Below are positions 8,654 through 14,839 of a DNA stretch of 20,762 nt, piece after piece (within the stretch, counting starts at the first letter, position 1; the number at the start of each line of letters is the position of its first letter). This stretch comes from DASUPK01 sp036505735. Its GTDB lineage: Bacteria > Actinomycetota > Thermoleophilia > Solirubrobacterales > 70-9. The stretch is from assembly GCA_036505735.1 (NCBI GenBank), contig DASXSZ010000119.1, positions 1 through 20,762 on the forward strand. Reading direction: 5' to 3'. The position numbers and the translations under genes are program-made. Below the pieces are notes generated by a model. It saw nothing but the letters and a program-made list of their open reading frames with translations, did no database searches and was not told where the DNA came from.

Positions 8654-10596
8654 GTCCACCGAGTAATGGCGGGGACGAGGGCGAGGAGCACCGCCCCGAG
8701 GACACCGAGGAGTTCCGGCTCGGCGACGAGTTCATCGACGACCCCGAGGACGAGCAGCCCGACGAGGACGGGCCGGAGGAGGAGGATCTCGGCGAGCCGG
8801 AGGAGGAGGAGGACGTCGAAGACGAGGACCTCGACGAAGAGGAGATCGACGAGGATCTCGACGAGGACGAGCTCCCCGAGGAGGACGAGCTAGAGCAGGT
8901 CGTCTCGGCCGAGACCCAGGAATGGGATGGGCTGGAGGCGGCAGAGGCGGAGGCCGACGAGCCGACCGTGGTGGCGGCAGCCGGGGCGAGGATCAAGAAG
9001 GCCGGGTCATCCATCACCTCCGGCTTCGAGAAAGTCGAGAAGGCGGCCGGGTCCAAGATCACCTCGGGCTTCAAGGCCGTCCGCCGGCACCTCGGCTTCC
9101 CGCTCTGGCTCCGGTTCCTGACCGCCTCCTTCGTGATCGTCGCCTCGATCGCCGCGGCGACCTCCGCCAGCCTGATCCTCTACCTCTCCGACATCGCCAG
9201 CGCGCTCAAGGACAACAGCATCGGGCAGGAAGTCAAGAACATCCTCGACGACGTTCCCAGCAGCGGCGCGCAGACGATCCTGATCCTCGGCTCCGACAAG
9301 CGCAACCAGGAGATCAGCGGCAAGTACGGCCTCTCCGACACGACCATGCTGCTCCGGCTGGATCCGGATCGGAACGCGATCGCCCTGCTCTCCCTGCCGC
9401 GCGACCTCAAGGTCGAGATTCCGGGCGTCGGCACGGACAAGCTCAACGCCGCCTATTCGCTCGGCGGCCCGAAGCTGACGCTCGAGACGGTCAAGCGCCT
9501 GACCGGGCTCCAGGTCAACCATCTGGTCAATGTCGACTTCACCGGCTTCGCCCGGGCGGTCAACGCGATCGGTTGCGTCTACGTGGACGTCGACCACCGC
9601 TACTTCCATCAGAACGTCCAGAACGGGACCTCGGCGGACGACTACGCCGAGATCAACCTGCAACCGGGCTACCAGGCGCTCTGCGGCTTCGACGCCCTCT
9701 CCTTCGCCCGCTACCGGCACACGGACAACGACATCGTCCGCGCCGCGCGCCAGCAGGCGTTCCTGCGTGAGGCGCGCGCCAAGGTCCCACCGTCCCGCCT
9801 GATCGACGATCGGAAGAAGCTGATCAAGATCTTCACGACCTACACGAGCTCCGACATCAACGACTGGGAGCAGATGCTCCAGGTCCTGAAGCTGTTCTTC
9901 GATCTGCGCGGAGCCCAGATCAAGGAGATCCATTTCAACGGGACGCTCGGGCCCTCATACGTCTACGCGACCCGGGGGGAGATCCACACCGCCGTCAATC
10001 AGTTCCTGGGGGTGCAGGGGACCCCGGGCCCGGCGGGCTCATCGGCCAAGCCGAGCAAGAGCGTGGCGCCCGAGGAGCCGCCGGACTACTCCAAACCGGC
10101 CCCGGCGACCCGAAAGCGAAAGAAGAGTGCGTCGGCCTCGACCAACCTCACCGAGACGTCCTACGGCAAGCAGCTGGCCCGGGCGATCAGGGCACGCAAG
10201 GAGAAGGTGCCGGTCTTCTACCCGACCAAGCTCGAGGTCGGCAGCGATTACGCGCAGAAGCCGCGCGTCTACAAGATCAACGGCAAGGGCGACGAGTCCC
10301 CGCCGCGGTCGGAGCGCGCCGCCTACAAGTGGGTCTTCTCGCTGCCGACGATCGGCGACTACTACGGCTTCGAGGGCACCCGCTGGAAGGATCCCCCGAT
10401 TCTCGACAACCCGAGCGACGAGAAGACGATCGGCGACCGGGACTACAAGCTCTACTACGACGGCGACCGCCTGCGGATGGTCGCCTGGCAGACCGACCAG
10501 GGTTCGTTCTGGCTCTCGAACTCGTTCATCGAGACGATCTCCAACGCGGACATGCTGAAGATCGCCAAGAGCTTCCGGCAGCTTCCGGGGACCTGA
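8650..10596 (+). CDS. LytR-CpsA-Psr (LCP) family glycopolymer transferase with acidic N-terminal tail
   Basis: LCP proteins transfer lipid-linked glycopolymers to peptidoglycan on the outer face of the membrane. I start at GTG 8650 because GTGA overlaps the stop of the preceding gene; this gives 648 residues. Residues 5-105 are extremely acidic. A duplicated segment, AGSSITSGFEKV then AGSKITSGFKAV, follows (118-145). One membrane helix lies near 155-180. The LCP domain (about 208-380) shows LILGSDKR, SDTTMLL, SLPRD with Arg251, DKLNAAYSLGG, and FARYRHTDNDIVRAARQQ with Arg354, Arg356 and Asp361, the residues that bind the pyrophosphate-lipid donor. A Pro/Lys-rich linker (KPAPATRKRKK) leads to a C-terminal module (about 505-648) with GDYYGFEGTRWKDPPIL and AWQTDQGSFWLSNSF, which is not the standard LytR C-terminal domain as far as I can tell. 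An in-frame ATG at 8572 lies inside the previous gene and is unlikely. Confidence 0.92.
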   Translation: MSPPSNGGDEGEEHRPEDTEEFRLGDEFIDDPEDEQPDEDGPEEEDLGEPEEEEDVEDEDLDEEEIDEDLDEDELPEEDELEQVVSAETQEWDGLEAAEAEADEPTVVAAAGARIKKAGSSITSGFEKVEKAAGSKITSGFKAVRRHLGFPLWLRFLTASFVIVASIAAATSASLILYLSDIASALKDNSIGQEVKNILDDVPSSGAQTILILGSDKRNQEISGKYGLSDTTMLLRLDPDRNAIALLSLPRDLKVEIPGVGTDKLNAAYSLGGPKLTLETVKRLTGLQVNHLVNVDFTGFARAVNAIGCVYVDVDHRYFHQNVQNGTSADDYAEINLQPGYQALCGFDALSFARYRHTDNDIVRAARQQAFLREARAKVPPSRLIDDRKKLIKIFTTYTSSDINDWEQMLQVLKLFFDLRGAQIKEIHFNGTLGPSYVYATRGEIHTAVNQFLGVQGTPGPAGSSAKPSKSVAPEEPPDYSKPAPATRKRKKSASASTNLTETSYGKQLARAIRARKEKVPVFYPTKLEVGSDYAQKPRVYKINGKGDESPPRSERAAYKWVFSLPTIGDYYGFEGTRWKDPPILDNPSDEKTIGDRDYKLYYDGDRLRMVAWQTDQGSFWLSNSFIETISNADMLKIAKSFRQLPGT

Positions 10597-10610
10597 GCGG
10601 GAGGGCCTAC

Positions 10611-11915
10611 GTGAACGAGAGGGAGCCGATTGGGGTCATCGGGGCCGGCTGGGTGGGACTGGTCACCGCCGCCTGCTTCGCCGAGCTGGGACACGGCGTG
10701 GTGGTCCGAGAGATCGTTCCCGAGAAGGTCGAGGCGCTCCGCCGTGGTGAGGTCCCGATCCACGAGCCCCAGCTCGCCGAGTTGATCGAGCGAAACAGCG
10801 AGCGGCTCACGTTCACGACCGAGATGCGCGAGCTGCTCGACGGGCCGCGTCTGCTGTTCGTCTGCGTCCAGACCCCGCCGACGCACTCGGGCGACGCCGA
10901 TCTCTCGGCCGTGCAGCGCGCCGTCGAGGAGATCGGCGAGCCACAGGGCAAGGCCCTGGTGATGAAGAGCACGGTGCCGGTCGGCACCGGCCGGACGATC
11001 CACCGCGACGCCCCCGAGCTCGCCTACGTCTCCTGTCCTGAGTTCCTCCGCGAGGGGACAGCGATAGACGACTTCATGCACCCGGATCGGGTCCTGGTCG
11101 GGGCCGACCCGGGCAGCGAGTGGGCTGGGGACGCCGTTGCGGCGGCCTATGAGCCCCTTGGAGCGCCGATCGTCCGCACGGATGTCTCGAGCGCCGAGAT
11201 GGTGAAGCTCGCCTCGAACGCCTTCCTCGCCACCAAGATCAGCTTCATCAACGAGATTGCCAACGTCTGCGAGGAGCTCGGCGCCGACGTCTCCGACGTG
11301 GCGCAGGGGATGGGCCTCGACGACCGCATCGGCTCACGCTTCCTGCAGGCGGGCATCGGCTACGGCGGGTCTTGCTTCACCAAGGATGTCTCCGCCCTGA
11401 AGATGCTGGCCGCCAACTCCGGCTACCACTTCCAGCTGCTCAACTCGGTGATCGAGGTGAACGAGCTGCAGAAGCGCCGGGTGATGGCAAAACTCTCCAA
11501 GCACCTCGACTCGCTGGTGGGCAAGAGGGTCGCGCTGCTCGGGCTCGCCTTCAAGCCGGACACCAACGACATGCGCGGCGCTTCCAGCCTGGTCCTGGCC
11601 AGCCGGCTCGAGGGTGAGGGCGCCAAGGTGGTCGCCTTCGACCCGGTGGCGGAGCCGCGCGCCGCGGAGCTCCTTCCAGACGTGGAGATGGCCGCCTCGG
11701 CGATGGACGCCCTGGAGGGGACCGACGCCGCCGTGCTCGTCACCGAGTGGCCGGAGTTCGCCGCGCTCGACTGGCCCGAGGTCGCCAAGCGGATGAACAA
11801 CCCGGTCCTGGTTGACGGCCGGAACTTCCTCGATCCGGAGGCGATCCGAGCGGCGGGGATGGCATACGAGGCGATCGGCCGTCCCAGCATCGCGGACCGC
11901 TCGGCGGTGGGCTGA
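10611..11915 (+). CDS. UDP-glucose/GDP-mannose dehydrogenase family protein
   Basis: This is an NAD-dependent four-electron oxidase of the UDP-glucose/GDP-mannose 6-dehydrogenase family, 434 residues from the GTG at 10611 (GGGAGGG 5 nt upstream). The N-terminal Rossmann fold has IGVIGAGWVGLV (7-18). The middle has SCPEFLREGTA (141-151), SNAFLATKISFINEIAN (202-218) and the catalytic-cysteine loop GIGYGGSCFTKDVSALK (248-264) with Cys255. The C-terminal UDP-sugar domain has LLGLAFKPDTNDMRGA (309-324). In the second beta strand the usual DxD is REIVPEK (33-39), so the ribose-binding acid is probably Glu34. The product would be UDP-glucuronate or GDP-mannuronate for a wall or surface polymer. The location between LCP and mannose-1-phosphate guanylyltransferase genes leaves both substrates open. 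Confidence 0.92.
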   Translation: MNEREPIGVIGAGWVGLVTAACFAELGHGVVVREIVPEKVEALRRGEVPIHEPQLAELIERNSERLTFTTEMRELLDGPRLLFVCVQTPPTHSGDADLSAVQRAVEEIGEPQGKALVMKSTVPVGTGRTIHRDAPELAYVSCPEFLREGTAIDDFMHPDRVLVGADPGSEWAGDAVAAAYEPLGAPIVRTDVSSAEMVKLASNAFLATKISFINEIANVCEELGADVSDVAQGMGLDDRIGSRFLQAGIGYGGSCFTKDVSALKMLAANSGYHFQLLNSVIEVNELQKRRVMAKLSKHLDSLVGKRVALLGLAFKPDTNDMRGASSLVLASRLEGEGAKVVAFDPVAEPRAAELLPDVEMAASAMDALEGTDAAVLVTEWPEFAALDWPEVAKRMNNPVLVDGRNFLDPEAIRAAGMAYEAIGRPSIADRSAVG

Positions 11916-11925
11916 CGGTGGCCCG

Positions 11926-12981
11926 GTGCAGGCGCTGATCCTGGCGGGCGGGGAGGGAACTCGCCTGCGTCCGCTCACCTACACGGTCCCCAAGCCGGTG
12001 CTGCCACTGGCCGGGCGACCCCACATCGCCTACCTGATCGAATGGCTGGTCCGCCACGGCGTCGACGACGTGGTCGTCTCCTGCGGCTTCCTCGCCGAGG
12101 GGATACGCAGCGCGCTCGCCGCGCCCGAGCCCGGGGTCGGGATCCGCTACGCGGAGGAACCCGACGCCCGCGGCACCGCCGGCGCAATCCGCTTCGCGGA
12201 GGACATGCTCGGCGACCGCTTTCTCGTGCTCAACGGCGACGTGCTCTGCGACCTCGACCTGACGGCGCTGATCGCACAGCACGAGCGCACAGGTGCTCAG
12301 GCGACCATCGCCCTCTACCCGGTCGCCGACCCAACCGGCTACGGCCTCGTCCACCGCCAGGACGGCGAGATCATCGAGTTCCTCGAGAAGCCGACGCGCG
12401 AGCAGATCGACACCGACGAGATCAACGCCGGCGCCTACCTGCTCGAGCGCTCGGTGCTCGATCGGATACCCCCGGACCGCGCGGTCTCGATCGAGCGCGA
12501 GGTGTTTCCGCATCTGATCGGCGAGGGCCTCTACGGGATCCGGCTGGAGGGCTACTGGATCGACATCGGGACCCCCGATCGCTACCTGGAGGCGAACTGG
12601 GACATCCTCGAGCGCCGGGTCTCGACGTTCAGCGACGATCTCCTCGACGGCCCGGCGATGGTGGGAGAGGGATGCGAGATCTCCCCGGAGGCGGAGCTGC
12701 GGTCGCCATGCGTCGTCGGCCGGAACTGCCGGATAGAGGCGGGAGCGGTGATCGAGCGATCGGTGCTGCTGGACGGCTGCGCAATCGAGGAGGGGGCCAG
12801 GCTCTCGAACAGCATCTTGAGCGGTGCCGTGACGGTCGAGCGGGGGGCCGAGCTCGATGGCGCCGTGATCGGGGAGGGGGAGCGGGTTGCTGCAGAAGTT
12901 GGGATTGTGCGAGGGCGCTCCGATCATGCAAGGGCGCGCGACAGCGCGACCCGTGAGAAGTCGGAGGAGCGACCCGTTTAA
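11926..12981 (+). CDS. Sugar-phosphate nucleotidyltransferase, mannose-1-phosphate guanylyltransferase-like
   Basis: This enzyme makes a nucleotide sugar and pyrophosphate from NTP and sugar-1-phosphate. From GTG 11926 it has 351 residues beginning VQALILAGGEGTRLRPLTY, the nucleotidyltransferase signature placed right at the N-terminus, as usual. Other landmarks are KPVLPLAGRP (Lys23), VLNGDVLCDLD with metal ligand Asp105, EFLEKP with Lys155, and YWIDIGTPDRY with Asp213. From about 240 to 320 the sequence becomes a left-handed beta helix of hexapeptide repeats (for example SPCVVGRNCRIEAGAVIERS), ending in a charged tail. This two-domain layout is that of GDP-mannose pyrophosphorylases, though glucose- or GlcNAc-1-phosphate is possible. 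Longer upstream in-frame starts would overlap the previous gene. Its TAA shares a base with the next ATG. Confidence 0.88.
   Translation: MQALILAGGEGTRLRPLTYTVPKPVLPLAGRPHIAYLIEWLVRHGVDDVVVSCGFLAEGIRSALAAPEPGVGIRYAEEPDARGTAGAIRFAEDMLGDRFLVLNGDVLCDLDLTALIAQHERTGAQATIALYPVADPTGYGLVHRQDGEIIEFLEKPTREQIDTDEINAGAYLLERSVLDRIPPDRAVSIEREVFPHLIGEGLYGIRLEGYWIDIGTPDRYLEANWDILERRVSTFSDDLLDGPAMVGEGCEISPEAELRSPCVVGRNCRIEAGAVIERSVLLDGCAIEEGARLSNSILSGAVTVERGAELDGAVIGEGERVAAEVGIVRGRSDHARARDSATREKSEERPV
12963..12969 (+). promoter_or_regulatory. Ribosome binding site of the PGI/PMI gene
   Basis: GGAGGAG lies 11 nt before the first ATG at 12981 and inside the 3' end of the upstream gene. ATG ATG follows, so either methionine could be used (12981 or 12984). 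Confidence 0.5.
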
Positions 12982-13979
12982 TGATGACCGTCATCGGCGG
13001 GGACATGCTGGACGCGGTCAAGGCGATGCCCGACCACCTGCGGGACGCGCTGTGGCGGATCGAGAGTGCGCGCGCCCCGACCATGGAGGCGCCCGCGGCC
13101 TTCGTCTGCGGAATGGGGGGCTCGGCGATCGGCGGTGACATCGCCGCTGCCACGCTCTCGGACCGGCTCACCAAGCCCTTCCTGGTGGCCCGCGGCTACG
13201 CGCTGCCGGCCTGGGCCCCCGCAGGCTCCGCGGTGCTCTGCTCGAGCTATTCGGGCGAGACGGAGGAGACCCTCGCCTGCTACGCGGCCGCCGAGGCGCT
13301 CGGCGCGCAGCGGCTGGTGGCGACGACGGGCGGCGAGCTCGCCGACGCCGCCCGGGCCGACGGCGTCCCCGTGATCGGCCTGCCGGCCGGCCTCCAGCCG
13401 CGGGCGGCTGTGAGCTACATGTTCTGCGTCGCGGCCGAATTGGCGGCGCTGGCGCTGGCAGGCCCGCGGATCAACACCGAGATCGACGCCGCGGCCTCGC
13501 ACCTCGGCGTGGCCTTCGAGGCCGCCGAGGCGCAGGCGCAAGAGATGGCCGCCGCGATCGGCGAGGCCACGGTGGTCGTCTACGGCAGCGACTTGACCGC
13601 CCCGGTCGCCTACCGCTGGAAGACGCAGGTGAACGAGAACGCCAAGCTGCCCGCCTTCTCGTCGGTCCTGCCCGAGGCCGACCACAACGAGCTCGAGGGC
13701 TGGTCGGGCGCGGAGGGCCGCTTTGCGGCGATCTTCCTCGGCGACCGCGACCAGCACCCCCGCGAGCGCAAGCGCTTCGAGCTGACCGCGAAGGCGATCG
13801 AGCCGCACGCCGCCGCCGTGATCGACGTCGAGACAGAGGGCGAGACCCGGACGGAGCGGATCCTCCACGCCGTCATGCTCGGCGACCTGCTCGCGATCGA
13901 GCTCGCCAAAGCCCGTGGGGTGGACCCAGTCGCCGTCGACGTGCTCGAGGGCTTCAAGAAGGAGATGGGCCGGCCCTAG
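12981..13979 (+). CDS. Bifunctional phosphoglucose/phosphomannose isomerase (SIS domains)
   Basis: This enzyme interconverts fructose-6-phosphate with glucose-6-phosphate and mannose-6-phosphate. The 332 residues form two SIS domains. The first has CGMGGSAIGGD (43-53) and the sugar-phosphate loop CSSYSGETEETL (87-98). The second has KTQVNENAKLPAF (214-226) and PEADHNELEGW (231-241). Glu219 and His235 are 16 residues apart, the same spacing as the catalytic Glu203 and His219 of the Pyrobaculum enzyme, and Lys310 is a candidate for its lysine. Mannose-6-phosphate feeds GDP-mannose synthesis through a phosphomannomutase that is not encoded in this window. The gene overlaps the nucleotidyltransferase stop by one base (TAATG) and ends in the CTAG it shares with a convergent gene. 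Confidence 0.92.
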   Translation: MMTVIGGDMLDAVKAMPDHLRDALWRIESARAPTMEAPAAFVCGMGGSAIGGDIAAATLSDRLTKPFLVARGYALPAWAPAGSAVLCSSYSGETEETLACYAAAEALGAQRLVATTGGELADAARADGVPVIGLPAGLQPRAAVSYMFCVAAELAALALAGPRINTEIDAAASHLGVAFEAAEAQAQEMAAAIGEATVVVYGSDLTAPVAYRWKTQVNENAKLPAFSSVLPEADHNELEGWSGAEGRFAAIFLGDRDQHPRERKRFELTAKAIEPHAAAVIDVETEGETRTERILHAVMLGDLLAIELAKARGVDPVAVDVLEGFKKEMGRP

Positions 13980-14257
13980 CCGAGCCGCTCCTCCAGCCGC
14001 ACCGTCACCGAGTCGCCTTCTTCCTTGCCGATCGCCTTGCGAACGTCGGTCTTCACCGGCAGCTTGTGGGAGCCGTCTCCCAGCGCCATGAACGAGCTGC
14101 GGAACGGGTGGCCGTCGATCTTGCCCCGCACCTTGACGAGCCCCCTCGTGCCGAAGAACTCGGCCGAATCGGGCATCACGACGTAGGTCCAGCCACCCTT
14201 GCTCGGGCTCTTCTGGAGCGTGGCCTCGAATTCGCGGTCAAGCGTCGCGCTTGCCAT
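13976..14257 (-). CDS. DUF1905-family small protein
   Basis: This is a small single-domain protein matching the DUF1905 pattern: FEATLQKSPSKGGWTYVVMP, then FFGTRGLVKVRGKIDG (a Gly-rich turn), then DGSHKLPVKTDVRKAIGKEEG and DSVTVRLEE. The fold of the family is a small beta barrel and its biochemical role is not established. I choose the ATG at 14257 (93 residues) because AAAGGAGG (14270-14263) lies 5 nt upstream. An in-frame ATG at 14284 also has AGGAG 9 nt upstream and would add nine residues (MKIARKEAK). Its stop codon overlaps that of the convergent isomerase gene. It lies downstream of the ArfB gene on the same strand and may be co-transcribed with it. Confidence 0.85.
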   Translation of the reverse strand: MASATLDREFEATLQKSPSKGGWTYVVMPDSAEFFGTRGLVKVRGKIDGHPFRSSFMALGDGSHKLPVKTDVRKAIGKEEGDSVTVRLEERLG

Positions 14258-14262
14258 CTTTG

Positions 14263-14270
14263 CCTCCTTT
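14263..14270 (-). promoter_or_regulatory. Strong ribosome binding site deciding the DUF1905 start
   Basis: On the minus strand AAAGGAGG is followed by CAAAG and then ATG at 14257. It is a near-perfect anti-16S match at 5-nt spacing. It lies inside the reading frame of the alternative longer start at 14284, which has its own AGGAG at 14298-14294. Confidence 0.65.
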
Positions 14271-14296
14271 CTCGCGATCTTCATCTGATGAGACTC

Positions 14297-14328
14297 CTGT
14301 TCGCCGCCCCGGTCATCGCCCCGAACAG
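14297..14328. repeat. Inverted repeat between the ArfB and DUF1905 genes
   Basis: CTGTTCG at 14297-14303 is the exact reverse complement of CGAACAG at 14322-14328, with 18 nt between. It fills most of the short gap after the ArfB stop, and one arm overlaps the AGGAG of the upstream DUF1905 start. It could be an RNA hairpin between the two cistrons or a protein-binding site. There is no T-run, so it is not a classical terminator. Confidence 0.4.
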
Positions 14329-14332
14329 ACGG

Positions 14333-14746
14333 TCAATCCTCGCTCGGAGGCCTTCTCTGCGCCTTTCGCTCTGATCTCCGCCGCTTCACCTCCAGGCGGC
14401 GCTCGCGGGCCGCGCGGGAGGGTCTGGTGGGGCGACGCGGCTTCGGCCGCACCAGGCCGGCGGCGAGCTTCTCGCGCAGCCGCTCCAGGGCGAGCTCGCG
14501 ATTGCGCGCCTGGCTGCGGGCGTCCTGCGCGACCGCGCTGACGCGGCTGCCGAGGCGGCGGAGCAGCTGTTCTCGCTGCTCGTCGGTAAGCGCCTGGGAT
14601 GCCTCCACGTCGAAGACCGCCTCGATCCGCGAGGCAGTCACGTTCGCGTGCTGGCCGCCCGGCCCCGATGAGCGGCTAGCGCGCAGCTCGATCTCCTCCA
14701 GGGGGATCGCGACGTCGTCATTGAGGCGCAGCTCGCCGTCCATCAT
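14333..14746 (-). CDS. arfB: Alternative ribosome-rescue factor ArfB (peptidyl-tRNA hydrolase)
   Basis: ArfB rescues ribosomes stalled at the end of broken mRNAs by hydrolysing the peptidyl-tRNA ester. The 137 residues from ATG 14746 contain the class I release-factor loop SSGPGGQHANVTASRIE, with the catalytic GGQ at 30-32. After a short helical catalytic domain comes a Lys/Arg-rich tail (about 95-137: KPRRPTRPSRAARERR and RRRSERKAQRR) that in ArfB enters the empty mRNA channel. The protein lacks the codon-recognition domains of RF1/RF2, and its length matches ArfB (about 140). A second ATG follows directly (14743), and a TTG lies one codon upstream. It diverges from ahcY, and the 93-nt space between must hold both 5' regions. 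Confidence 0.93.
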   Translation of the reverse strand: MMDGELRLNDDVAIPLEEIELRASRSSGPGGQHANVTASRIEAVFDVEASQALTDEQREQLLRRLGSRVSAVAQDARSQARNRELALERLREKLAAGLVRPKPRRPTRPSRAARERRLEVKRRRSERKAQRRPPSED

Positions 14747-14789
14747 CAAACGGGTTGTAGCCTTTCCCGACCCTACTTTCGGAATTCAA

Positions 14790-14810
14790 GGAGCCGAGGG
14801 AACCGGCTCC
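14790..14810 (+). promoter_or_regulatory. Hairpin in the 5' leader of ahcY
   Basis: GGAGCCG (14790-14796) pairs perfectly with CGGCTCC (14804-14810) around the loop AGGGAAC. It lies 29 nt before the ahcY ATG and just upstream of its AGGAG at 14823-14827. It has no T-tract. It does not match the conserved SAH riboswitch sequence that precedes ahcY in many bacteria, so function is unknown. It could affect translation or mRNA stability. Confidence 0.35.
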
Positions 14811-14839
14811 GGACCTCGACCCAGGAGAGCAACCACTTC

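Noticed and set aside
8800..8900. The GAG/GAC-rich tract as a tandem DNA repeat or phase-variation microsatellite.
   Set aside because: The units are irregular, and the frame is kept throughout by codons for Asp and Glu. It is explained by the acidic protein tail.
14297..14328. A LexA (SOS) box suggested by CGAAC and GTTCG half-sites.
   Set aside because: A Gram-positive SOS box is CGAAC-N4-GTTCG. Here the halves are in the opposite order (GTTCG first) and about 20 nt apart, so it does not fit.
14747..14839. An SAH riboswitch before ahcY.
   Set aside because: Only a simple 7-bp hairpin is visible; the conserved SAH-element core and its pseudoknot partner sequences are absent.
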